Positions 1-12,100 of a stretch of 64,000 nt of DNA are shown one piece after another. Each line of letters opens with the position of its first letter. Position 1 is the first letter of the stretch. Origin of the DNA: Syngnathus acus (lineage: Eukaryota; Chordata; Actinopteri; Syngnathiformes; Syngnathidae); NCBI RefSeq assembly GCF_901709675.1, contig NC_051100.1:13312286-13376285 (forward strand), read 5' to 3'. The position numbers and the translations under genes are program-made. A model generated the notes under the pieces. The model was not told the DNA's origin. It saw nothing but the letters and a program-made list of their open reading frames with translations, and made no database searches.

Positions 1-3000
1 AATGACAGACGCATTTTATTGACTTTTTCCCATCATCAACTGGCATCTTTGTTACCTCCACCGAGCCTTGTGCTTATGAAATCTTCCGGCGGGTTTTTAC
101 GGTGAGAATGCTTTAATATCGAAATGAATACATTTCAAATTGACACCAAAAGGGCAAATGGCATTTTTGTCACTTTGGTAAAAGTAAAAGGGAGTTTCAG
201 TTGGTTATATAACACTCGTTTTTATTTGATTTGCTTTCCAAAAAGACTTTTCTGCTTAGCTTCTTTTGGTGAATTACAATATAGCCTTGCTGCTTACTCG
301 CCATTGTCAGGGTCCAAACATCCAAACAAAAAAATGACTGGTCACCCATTGTCAGTGTGCATCGTCCAATAACAAGATCCAAAAGAGTTGCTAACGATCT
401 GTCAGTTTGTCATCGGTTGTGCTCTTACCGTATTTTCCTCCGATTTTGTCGGAGGCCAAACTCACTTTTGGAATTAAGTGACTTTTGAAGTCTGGCAGAA
501 GAGTGAGCGAGAGGAGAAACAACAACGAAAAATAACACGGCTGCTAACGCGGATCGATACATAATGGCGCAGAGTCAGAGACAAATTGAGACAAATCGTG
601 TTGCAACCGTGAGATCAATGCAAAGGTTTAATGGGGATAAATGCAGTTTGTGGCTTTATTTGGCACGCAATTAATCATTTAGACTTGACGGAAAGAAATG
701 AGCTTTTTAGCAGCCATTTCCCGCCGGCTGCCGCCGTGGCCCGCAACGCTTATCTTTAAAAGCCTGCGGGGGGCAGCAGTGGGTCCACAGGCATTCAACG
801 CAAACAAAGAAGGCCTTCTCTGTTACCATGGAAACCTGTTGCCTGGTGAAGCGTGTTGTGCGGGATGTCCGATGTTGTGCCAGGAAAAACAAAGATGTGG
901 AGTAAAGAGTTGGTTCTTTATTGGCAAGATCTTGGGTTGTTTAATGGCAGCCAATACACGAGGCACGGCAGCAGATGAAACAACAGCTTCCTTCTCCAGG
1001 TCAGCTTCTATTATACTGCCCGGAAAGGCGGGAACTTGTCACATGACCATTTGGTATCTGTGAGTGTGGGGGGTGTCACCCCCCTGTGCATACGTGTGAG
1101 TGTGTGTGTGCGTGTGTGTGTGTGTTTATACAGTTCTGTGTGTTGTATTCGTGTTCTGATTGAGCAGTTAGTTTATATAAACTAATAAAAGAATTGCACA
1201 CATATGAACATTAAAACGTATATGAGATTGTCTAACCTAACAGAAAATGTACACATTGCTGTGCTCTCTCTTCACTGGTCCTGAAACAAGGCTAACACCA
1301 GAGCTGCTAGTTTGTGCTAAGCTAACCTGTCAGGACGCAAGTATGTATTTTTATGTTTTCATCAATACCAGCCAAGACAAACACAGCTGAATATCATTTT
1401 GAAAATCTAATTGTTTTACTCATACAAGTCTTTAAATTATTCGCAAGCCAATAGCTGTTTCAGGGAAAAAACGTTTTTTAATAAAGTATTATGTTTCCAC
1501 TGCAAAATGTCTAATGCCATTACTATGAATGTCCATATCCTCCCATTAAACAAAATGAAGCTTACAAGGTTCTGGCCACGGTTCCAAGGTTAAGAGCAAA
1601 GCCAGCACGGATTCTCTTTATTGCTACTGTGCGGGATTTCTGTTTGCAGATCTTGACTCGAGTAACCTTTTGGGAGCACGGTATCATTGAGTAATCGGGA
1701 ACATTTGTGTACTTGGATGTGCAGAGATTGAAGGGCGACGCGTGTAAATTGTGCAACTCGCATTGTGGTTTTCAAGCCTGTTTGTGCACTTTTGTGTTCA
1801 GCCTCATGCAATGTTTATGCAACATTTCAGTAGCGGAGTGGGGTGGGCGGCTTCTCAGCAAAGCGGTGGCTAAACAAAAGTCAGACACCTGTTAAAGTTC
1901 AGCTGCCCCCAGCTTCGGTGCTGCTTGAATGTCAACAAAAGCCTTTGAGAACATCAGTATTTGATTTAGTGGCAGCCGTGTGTTGGAATGTGCACATTGG
2001 AAACTGCTTTATCTCTTTGCTTTGGTACCGGATGGTGCAAAAAAAAAAAGGTTCGATCAATCATTGAATAAAAACAAACCAGCAAATATATTTAGAAGTG
2101 TAAACATTCGCCAAATAAGCTAATTTCTCTCCTCAGTGCGTCACTAATTGTCTCCGCTAAGCCAAAGAGCCAACAAATCTGTCTTTTTTTCCCCCTGCTC
2201 TTTTTTACTTGAATTGTTTATTCATTCCTTCTCGCCATAATAAATTTCCTTTCTTTTTCTTTCATTTTCATGACGCTGCAGGGAAACGGTGACCGAGCAG
2301 GTCAATTTAAAGTTACTGAAACGAATCCGCTCGTTAACCTCTGATGGAACATTCCGCACACGCACGCTGTTGCACGTGTGTTTGTGTGGAAATTGAAATG
2401 GAATTTTATTTTATTCATGCGGTCCACAGTCATTGAGAGAATTGCAGCAGCGGTCTTTCTGATTCTTCTTCTGCTGCCTGCTCAGCAGCACCACCTGGAA
2501 AGTTGATGGGGAAAACCCTGGCCTAGTACTTGCCGGGAACCTCTGTCTTTGACGTGTGTGTCATACGTGTTATATGACACGTGTGACATGCACACGGATG
2601 TCGAGTGTTGTCAGGAGGACTGAATGTAAAGTAATGAGCTCACTTAATGAGGGGACCTTGAAAGCAGGACTTAATGTGAATAAATACAATTGTTCATCAT
2701 CCTTTTTCTGTGACCCAGATTGTTATTCTGGTTGCGGGTGAACTTGAGTGTATCCGAGCAGACGACCGGTTGTGGTCAACCTGGACTGGTCTCCAGCCAG
2801 TCACAGGGTACGTAGGCCCAGTGCAAAGCGCAGTCATTAATTTGGTATTTGGAGGACGTCTGTGAGTAGAAAGGGGTGTTTGCGCCATTGTGGGAGAGAA
2901 CACAGTCGTCTCATTTTCTGGCTAATAAAAGTGGCTCCACTCATTGTCTTTAAATTCAGCGCAGAAGAGGCGTGCACCTAGTCTCATTTCGTGATCTTGA

Positions 3001-4023
3001 CTGAAGCTCTAATGATTTTATCAAGCTCTTTTCTGTTCTTCTTTTGCCAACTGTCCACTTGATTTCTCTCCTTCTGATTTTCGCCATCTGCATTAGCAGC
3101 AGGGAATCTCATGAGGGAGGGGGAGGGTTATCTCTCTGGCTATAATGAAGCGAGGCCAATGCGGCGGCACGTCGCGGGAACCAATGATAGCAGCACATAC
3201 TGAGGCGGCGAGGCACTCGGGAGGGAAGCAGAGATGCTAGTTCATCGTAACGCCACAATCACGCCTCCCACAATGCTTTGCTGCAGAGGAATCCAACATG
3301 GAAAAATCCTCTCATAGCAAATGACTGCATTCTCCAAATTAGAAATTCGATTTCAAAAAGTGACCTCCAGCTCATGTTCAAATGGGTTCTGGATTCAAAG
3401 TAGAGTTGCAAATCTGCATTGGGACTTCCAAGTTGGTTTTTGGGTTTCAAGGCATTTTAGGATTTTTAGTCTTTCAAGGTAGAGTTCCAAGTCTGGATTA
3501 GGGTTTAAAAAAGTGTTAGGGTTTCAAATTCAAATAGTTCAAGAGATAGCTTCCATTTCCTGAAATTGCCATTAGTTCCCATGGAAAGTCTTCTGCAACA
3601 CTTCACACGCACACACGTCGTGGACACACATGTTTGAATGAGGTTGACAAGTTCACCAGTCAGATTCTCCCAGTAAAGCGGACGAGAGCAGATCATTAAT
3701 TAAATTCCACACGCGTTAAATGTGTTAATGATATTCTCTCCATCTTGGGTTGGCTCTTACTTACATGTTGGTGGGAGAAGAATTCCATTTTTGTCAGCCG
3801 GAAGATAATTGTGCCCGCACTTCAAAGGCGTTCTAGAACAAGTAAACATGAAGGGGGGAGGAGGTCGAGGAGGAGGGTATACACGGCCTGCTGCTCCCAT
3901 TACAAGATTTTCTCATGTTTGAATCCAACACTGTTTCCTCCAGCGCGGACTTCCATTTGGTGTGTCATTTGCAAAGTCATACAGAATCTCCGAAGAATGT
4001 TTACACTGAAGGTAAAAGAGAGT
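1..4023. other. Gene-free stretch, intergenic or upstream nrg3 intron
   Basis: I see no exon with a convincing protein match. Open frames here are short and of mixed composition. The visible content is a TG-rich microsatellite near 1081-1125, a short degraded retroposon-like tail near 2735-2815 (the phrase 'ctggtctccagccagtcacagggtac' class of sequence typical of L2/SINE ends), and a few short A or T runs. Because the first recognisable neuregulin-3 exon lies at 36.2 kb on the plus strand and this gene family has very long early introns, the region may be intronic; that is inference. Confidence 0.5.
1081..1125. repeat. TG-rich microsatellite
   Basis: Imperfect (TG)n with CG and TA interruptions, typical of fish genomes. 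Confidence 0.85.
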
Positions 4024-4025
4024 TA

Positions 4026-4863
4026 CCGTAATTTTCCATGTAAATTACGCCCCCGTGCATAATACGCACCCTAAAAATGGCATGTCGATGCTGGAAAAAA
4101 GCCTGTACCCATGTATAATACGCACCCAAATTTTGACTCTTACTTAAGTCCGTAAACGTAAAATTATTTCAGAAAAAAGATCATCTTCGGGAACAACCGG
4201 ATGTTATTCTGCCGGTCAGTATCACTGCGCATGCGCTAGCAAACTCGATAGCGAAGAAATGTTTCGGATTTGTGTAGGGTACATTGTGACAGCAAAACGA
4301 GCAGGTGATCGAGCAAGCGTCTGATACGAGAGCATTGTGTTCGTATGGAGCGTGTTTGAAGTGAACAGCAGAGAAGAAAGGAACAAGGCAAAGTGTTGTG
4401 AAATAAAATATTACCTGTAATACGCATTTTGTTATTTGCTGATTGAAACTGCTAATTAAACTGTGAATTGAAACTAATAGGTAGAGAACTGAACTCTCGC
4501 TCTTTATATAGCTGACGTGTCTTGCTCATCCGTTCTGCGCATACTGTCATGGCGGCCTCCGTATGATATCCGGTCTGCGATGGAGATTAAAAAACAAACA
4601 ATATTTGACAATAACACACCATCAAGGATTGCACCATCGCATCAAACGATGTGTCGTCAATTATGAATTTTACTGACTAAGTGTGTTGGGCAGGATGGCT
4701 GAATGCGATGCGCAATTGACAACAAACAAGAAGAAAGGTGATTTCAAGTTTTATTTCGAGGGAGATTTTCTTCAAAAACTGTTGTACCCATGCATAATGC
4801 GCACCCCAGATTTTAGGACAATAAATTAGTTAAGTTTTGCGCATTATGCATGGAAAATCAAGG
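4026..4863. mobile_element. TA-flanked TIR element (Tc1/mariner-like, non-autonomous)
   Basis: The two ends are imperfect inverted repeats: the left begins CCGTAATTTTCCATGTA and the right, read on the minus strand, begins CCTTGATTTTCCATGCA. Both ends abut a TA (4024-4025 and 4864-4865), the target duplication of the Tc1/mariner superfamily. Motifs of the form 'cccatgtataatacgcaccc' recur inside both ends (about 4040, 4109, 4788), giving sub-terminal inverted copies. No transposase frame is visible, so I read it as an 838-bp non-autonomous derivative. The superfamily assignment rests on the TA duplication only. Confidence 0.7.
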
Positions 4864-4865
4864 TA

Positions 4866-7226
4866 GTTAGTAGTTTCAAGACTACCTTCGGGAGTCAAAC
4901 AGGGCTCACGCTTTTAAACGAGGGTGAACGTTTGTGATAAAGGTCAGGCTTACTTGAGTTACTGACTTTGTTCACGAAGGAGCAAAATACCCAACTTTGG
5001 CCCCATGGTGGGTTATGTGCGCAGTCTGTATAGCAAACCCATTTGTGGTCCCACACTCACGGTTGTCATTTAATACCACTCGCAAACGTTTGGCAAGTGG
5101 AACTTGAGAAAGTGAAAAGAAGAGCCCACCTAAGAGTAACGCTAGTGAAGGTCAGAGAGTAATAGTCGGGCTGTTGTCCGAGCGATGGGTAGTGTCAGGC
5201 CTGGGGGATGAGGCGTGTTTATATGCGACTGGAAGGGTAATTGAATTCTGAAGAAGACCAAGGAATAAAAAAACGAATTTCTCAGTGGCCCGTATTCAAA
5301 CACGTTGTGAAAAGATTCAATATGTTCAGCACACATCAAAGAAGAACTCGGTCGTTTCGCCGCTACTCATTTTATATGGCCAGATAACAGAGGAAGAGCA
5401 ACGTTACACCGACACGTACCACCACCGCCGTGCCCATTTCAATATTTCGTAGAATCATTTTCTGATATCCGATTAACTGTCCAGTTCATTAGAAAACCTA
5501 TAGAATGATTTTTTTGGGGCACTCACCACTTACAACAACAATGATCTGATTTATGAATGACAGGCCAAATATGTGACTGTTTGACAAGACTTGGTCCTTG
5601 ACTTGGTCCTTGCGGATTAGATGTGTTAGGGTGCGTATTGGATTCAATAAAGTCAGAGCTCCATCAAACGGTGGAAGGATGTCCTTCGGTGTGACAACGG
5701 CATTTACTGTTTCAGAAAAAAAAATAAGACTAGATCAGAGGATTATGATTATGTCAAAAAGGGCTCAAATCAGCCGATCGGGCCCTGATATTAGTGTTGT
5801 ACTAATCAGATATACTCGTGAAGAATTTAATAACAAAGTACACAAATATAGCATGTAACCCGGGTTGCTTGTATTGGAATAATCAGATGACACAAAACGG
5901 TTGATGCCAACTTTTGCTGAAGTGCAACCTACACCAAGCAAAGGTACCCATGTTAGCTTTTATAAAATAGGCAAGTTGCAACAAATCATAACCCCTCCGC
6001 AAGTCGTCGAGGACAGATGCAGCCGCCGCTACACTTTCAATGGCTTCATCAAACAAAAAAACATGGAATAAGCACATCTGCGCACCGGCTGACAGTGGCC
6101 AAAACTCATTTTGAGTAACTCCACACACAAACTGCACTTAACAGACAGTTGACTCCACACTCTCATTAGCTGACGCCCACGTCACTCACCAGACCAGGCC
6201 CCACCATGCATACACGCACGCACGCACGCACACACAACACGTATGACTGCGGAATGAGGAAAAGCCAAGCGAGTCGCTCTCAAGGCAGTCGAGTTAGTGC
6301 CAGCGCACAATGTAGTGGTTCACATTGTTGCGTGTCTTTATTTATCGGCGCCGCGGTCCTGCTTGTGGTGATGGAGTGCCACATTAGCGCCACGCGTCCC
6401 CTATGGCAGATTTAAGGCAGTATCGCAAAAGCTTTTATTGGCCAGTTAATCGCTGCTCAGTCCATACCACGTCCAAATGTGTAAATAGGACATTGATCTC
6501 CACAACGGTGCACCCCCCCACCCGTTCCCGTTCCCATCCTCATCCCTCCCTTTCTCTCTCCACCTCCAAGCTCGCCAATCAATAAATATGACTAATGAAT
6601 TAGTGATGAGAGGAAATAGTCTTAGAGAAGCAATACCGGAAGTGAAGACGGAAACACAATCGCCTTTTTTATTTTGTACCGCATTATCATCCACCGTCGA
6701 CGTATTCTGTGTCGATACATTGTATGCGCAGCCCCGCGGAGCTGAGAGAAGAGAAGCCTGCAAGTATTATGGTATGCTATGGTAACAACTCTCCCTACCC
6801 CACCCCCTCGCGCCATCCAGCATACTCTCTGCTGTTTAAAGTCTCATCGGTGAGCAAAGCCGGCAACCATTCCCGTGTGCAAATAAAGCTCCTCCGATAA
6901 AAGTGCGTGCGCCTTTACCGTCAAAGACGTCTTTGATAGCGGCAAACATTAGCAGTCCAAATGCGGCCGCCAGGATGCCAAAAAAGCTCTTTTGACGTTG
7001 GCAGGAACTTCCGGACTCGCAGGTGGACGCGAGCCATAGAGAGGCTCAACTTGAAGCCGAATGTTTTATTCAACACTTGGGAAACATTCCAGAGCCACGG
7101 TTCTCAAACTAGGGGCCAGGGGCCGTAGCTTGCGGCACTGCAAATGATAAATTACGCACATTATGTGCCCCCCCCCAAAAAACATCATTCATGGTCTTGC
7201 TGTGGAAATTGATGGGAAAATTATTT
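4866..7226. other. Gene-free stretch
   Basis: No exon or structured repeat recognised. Contains a short (CACG/CACA)n run near 6206-6240. Short open frames on both strands lack family resemblance. Confidence 0.5.
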
Positions 7227-7230
7227 CAAC

Positions 7231-8175
7231 TGTTGGATTTTGGTCCACAATTTAGGGAGCGCTATCTGCGCCTCACGGCAAAAGCCATTGCCAATCACCT
7301 GTTATCCAATTCACTCACTGCGTGCTCGTTTAATTTCTTCAGATTTAGGAAAATGCAAAGACACTGAGCAGAAATTAGACTTACACAGGTTGGTTGAGTT
7401 CAATCATAATTCTTGTTAAGAAAGCTCTGTTTTCAGGAAAGTACAATACAGCGCTGGGCCTTTCAAGAGCAGAAGTCTCCATTCAGAAAAGGCAACGTTC
7501 AAGGTTCTTTGGTCAGCTTATATCAGTTGGTGTGGGGCGCGTTTGATGGGTTGATGAGTCGTTGGGGTGGGGCGAGTTCGCAGTAGAGTTTGATTCCATG
7601 GGAGTGGGTGCTGGTTATGGAAGATTCGGTGTGTGTGTCTTTCGGCCTTGGTGATCATCTTTGGCCGAGTCCTTGGCTGTCTCCTTCTGGCACCAGCTGG
7701 TTTTTTATCTCCGAGTGACCTTCCTGTAAACATTCTTCTCCATCCTTGCACATATGCTGTCGTACCTCATTCTTTCACTTATCGAAAAGCTGGCGTCCCG
7801 CATTAGGCGACATATGACGTTTAGTCAAAACACAAGATATAATCAAGTACTGTACGGTCAAGACGGACTCTGGCCGGTGTCCATGATTTAGAGAACAAAC
7901 ATCAGGCATGCATTACACAGTTCCTTAAGGGTCATTAAGCTATGTAAGCAACATATCAAAATACATTTATTTTGCAGTGCACAGAAATACATATTGAATC
8001 ATAAAGTTGTAGCAACCTCTGTTATTATCTTGCATCAAAGAATGTCTAGTTATGTCTGCTTTATTGGTTGATTCCATGAATATACTTGTCTGCTTGTATA
8101 CTTTATCCAAAGAGATGTGAGCGTATCTGGTATTGTGGCTAGGCGGGTTTTGTGTCTTTTGCCCCTATTCCTTCA
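7231..8175 (-). repeat. LTR (3' LTR of the minus-strand element)
   Basis: 945 bp, TG...CA ends. Compared by eye with the right-hand copy it differs by five one-base indels (near 7369, 7464, 7525, 7552) plus two extra G near 7865-7875, with no clear substitution. At each of these places the right copy agrees with the solo LTR at 18334-19505, so the changes are private to this copy. Confidence 0.88.
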
Positions 8176-8801
8176 CACCCTCTGTTGACCTCAGTTAAAC
8201 TGAGGTCACCAAAAACCCATATGTGTTCGTACTCCCTGTCGGCCCACCACGTCCCTCTGTGGAGCCGCTTCAAGTCCCTCTGTGGAGCCGCTTCAAGTCC
8301 CTCTGTGGGGCCGCCAATGAGTGAGAAAAATAAATATAGATAAAATTCATACCCAGACATTTGTAAAAGATGGAGAGGGGAAAGGCAATCGGCCTAGACG
8401 ACATTCCAGTGACAGCATGGAACTATCAAGGAGAGATGGCAGGGGAGATTCTTAAAAAGCGAGAAGATTCCCGAAAGAAGTGGAAGATGAAAACGACAAC
8501 ATGAGAGAAAAATACATAAACAAATAACGAAATACATACATACATCCATACATGCACATAGACAGACAGACATCGAACGATCGCCCATTCGGTCACTCAG
8601 TCATTTGGTCTCGGTCATTCTGTCACTCGGTCATTCAGTCAATCAGTCAGTCAATCAATCAATCAATCAATCAATCCCGCATTCACTCACAAGTGTTAAT
8701 TAATTTGTAATAGTATTGCAAGCAGTTGAAACTCTATTGGAATATGTGAATGTCCATATCTGTTCTATCAAATTCTAATCCTTCTTTACCTTTGTATAAG
8801 G
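8176..8801. repeat. Tandem repeats at the 3' end of the LTR-element interior
   Basis: A 23-bp unit beginning GTCCCTCTGTGGAGCCGC is present three times at about 8251-8319. A tetranucleotide-like tract of TCAG/TCAT/AATC units follows at about 8596-8680. No coding frame of note. Confidence 0.75.
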
Positions 8802-9174
8802 CACAGGTGTCAAACTCAAGGCCCGGGGGCCAGATGCAGCCAGGCACATCATTTTATGTGGCCCGCGAAGACAAATTGTGCTTCATATTCATGTCATTAC
8901 TCGAATTGCAAATTGTCTTCACTTTTAATAATATTTTATTTTTAAATAGTAGACCAGTTTTTACTTGTCTGATTCGAAAACGAATTACTTCTCAGTTTAT
9001 TTTGTAGCTTTTACTGTATATAATATGAGGTGCTCATACATTTATTTGGGGTGACAGTCATAACAGCCCTCCAAAAGAAGCTATGACTACAATGCGGCCC
9101 GAAAATTATTATTATTATTATTTTTATTTTTTTTAATTTATTTATTTATTTATTTTATTTTTTTGACACCCCTG
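8802..9174. mobile_element. Non-autonomous hAT element nested in the LTR element
   Basis: The ends are CACAGGTGTCAAA and, inverted, CAGGGGTGTCAAA, the terminal motif of a widespread vertebrate hAT family whose first bases run into AAGGCCCGGGGGCC. A perfect 8-bp target duplication GTATAAGG flanks it (8794-8801 and 9175-9182), as expected for hAT. It is 373 bp long with an ATT/TTTA-rich right part and no coding capacity. Confidence 0.88.
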
Positions 9175-9182
9175 GTATAAGG

Positions 9183-12100
9183 GATAGCCTTTTCAAAGCA
9201 TAGTCATCGTAATTTATTCAATCTGTTGTTTGACTAACATTTAATCATTGATCAATCACGTATCTTAATTCATGCTTTTCCTCCTTTGAAGCGACTATGT
9301 ACTTCAAACCAAACGCCACCATTTTATAGGGAAAAACTTTTGTTGAATCTATTTGTTTTCGCCATAATACTCCTGCAGTCATCTTAAATGTGTTCAATTT
9401 ATCAATCCCTTCCATTGTTTATCTTGCAAATGAATCACGTGAATAATGTGTTATTCAAACTTTAACGTTCATAAGTTATCCACCTGTTCCAAATTCGTTT
9501 GGAGTCTGTATGTTATTGTTCCAATTTTTTACATTTAATACTCTCCCACCTATGTGATCCTGTTTTGAAAGGTCAACAATTTATTATAAGCTATTTTAAA
9601 ACTCTCCACACTTGTTACCAGGCTTTGGCTCCATTTCACGATGTTGTCTCCCATTCACTTCATTTCTGCCAAGCTGCTTCTTCTCCTCCGTCTCGCATGT
9701 TGAAGACTCAATTCTGAAAACACTTAAAATCTCACAATTCCCCCCTTTGTTTTTTTATTATTTTCAATTTTTGTTTTTTAATTTTTATTTTATTTTATTT
9801 TATTTTATTTTATTTTTTTTTCCCTTTTGACACATTCTAAAAAATGTGGCACTATGGGTTAAAAGTAAAAATAACAATTTCCATGGTAACATACCCATCG
9901 CCAGCTGGACTTCGGTGTACCTCCAGATGCCATCCTGGCCTGGAATCACCAATTCTCAGTCCCTGAAACTCGACTGGCAGCATCTCACATGGCTGTATGA
10001 ACAAAAGCCATCACCCTCCTGTAGCTGTGCATGCAGCTCTCCGGACAGTAAACATCCATAATACCAAGAAATAAAATTCATAATGCTAAACAAAAATAAT
10101 CCACACACGGGCGCATGTCAAACGTATGAAATTGAAAACTGGAGCCTGCCGAGCCTGTCCTGAAAACGATCACATTTACAAACTCATTATGACAAGTAAG
10201 GGGTTAGTTGTTAATGCATGTTCACAGACATGACACAAAATTCTCCAAGACTGCAGTTGACAACCTGCAAAGGAAACACGAGTTTAACAAATAAAGCACA
10301 ATCTGCTCCCTGGGTTGCTGTTAGAGGCTGCAATACAATTAGGTAAAACATCAAAACAAAGCAAGTCATCACAACTTCCGTCACATACATTTCGTCACAC
10401 TGTCAGGTAAGTCCAGAGTTGTTGTCATACACTGTCTTGACTCAGAGTCTTGATTGTCAATGCAGGTATTGTCACGTCTGGTCATAATCTTGAATTGGGC
10501 CTTCTCCATTGAAGTTTTTTGTTGTCAATGGTGCCCCAGAGTAATCCTAAACCCATATTTAGTCCAAAATTAGCCCCGATCAATCTTGCTTTTTCAAATC
10601 TGTAGTATCTTTATATTTTTCAGGTGAGAGGAATGTTATCCTCTGCTGTGATCACATCACCCCAACTTTGAATCATGTTAACCATTCACAATACACCAAC
10701 ACCACAAGCACAGACTTGACATTCATACACCATTACAGACAAACTGTCATCCCACAACACACACATAAAAACGTACAATATTAAATTGTAAAAGGAACCA
10801 TCCCTACGCAAAATTTTCTCCTCAATTAAAATTTCCCTTTTTTTATTTCAAATCCAAAATTAATATCTAATTGTCTGGTCTCCTGTCCTCTCATCGTTTG
10901 CCAATATGCAGAATGCTGGAACATGATTTAACTCCCCATTTAGTTTGCTCACATCTCACACTTAGACTATTTGACACTTTGTGTAGAGCTGTAACTTCAA
11001 TATTTCCACCTTCCCATATTTCTTCCACTAAACAGTTCCATTTTGCTTTCAGTTTAAATTCATCCCTCCAAATAACTACCTCTGGCAAAGAACCAAAAAA
11101 TTATAGAGCACTCCCTTTTACTGTTACCTTGTTCCTTCATTCATCTCCTCACAAGCATAACTGACCCTCCTAAAAAATAATGATACTAAAAATAACGTTT
11201 AAAAACAATATACACAGCTTCTTCCTGCCACTTACACTATCACCTTGAAGATTATCGTTCTCATTTTTGTTGATGCCAATTCTTAGAATCAAAAAGAAAT
11301 GCTTACTCTTGATAATGGAGTCACGCTAAATCACAAATTTTGAAACCTTCTTCCATGTTCCCCCTTTGTACCTATCAAAACCAATTAGAAATATTTTTAC
11401 TGTCATGATCATCATTGTGGCCTTCACACTTATTGTTCCTGTACTTTAAATTGTCAATTTTTGTACATTTGAAGCCCTTTGAGACTTGCTTGTGGGCTAT
11501 ATACGTAAATAAACTTGACTTGCCTTGACTTTATTATTATTCAACTTCTTCTGCATTCTCCTGCCTCTTTTTTATTTATTTATTTATTCTTTTTTTTTTT
11601 TTTTTTTAGCTTAACTACTTCTACAAATTCATCTGATTCACTTCATTCCACTTTTAACACTTTTAACACATTCCAAATATTCATGCCAAATATTCTAAAT
11701 ATTTACGGTTTTCGAGAAATTTACAAATTTTAAGCCAATATTTCACCATTCAATCTTCATGGCACATTCAACATTTCTCATTTTCTTCCTCATAATTCCT
11801 CCAATTCGCCTTCTTTAACTTCCTAGATTAAAATTTCACATTTTCACTTTTAACATTGCGGTAAAACTTTGCAAAATTTCCTTTTTCCCTTATAATTTCT
11901 AATTAATTTTTTTTCACTGACTCAACCCATTTCAATTTTTGAACTGTTCATCTTATGCCTACCTATTCCAAAACTTCCCACTTTTGAAAATTTCAAATTT
12001 TCAACTTTAAATTCACGCCCAATTTTACAGAATTCTTTCTATATTTTCATCCATTTTCTGACCACTTCAACACGTTCCAAATTTAACACAATCTTGTAGC

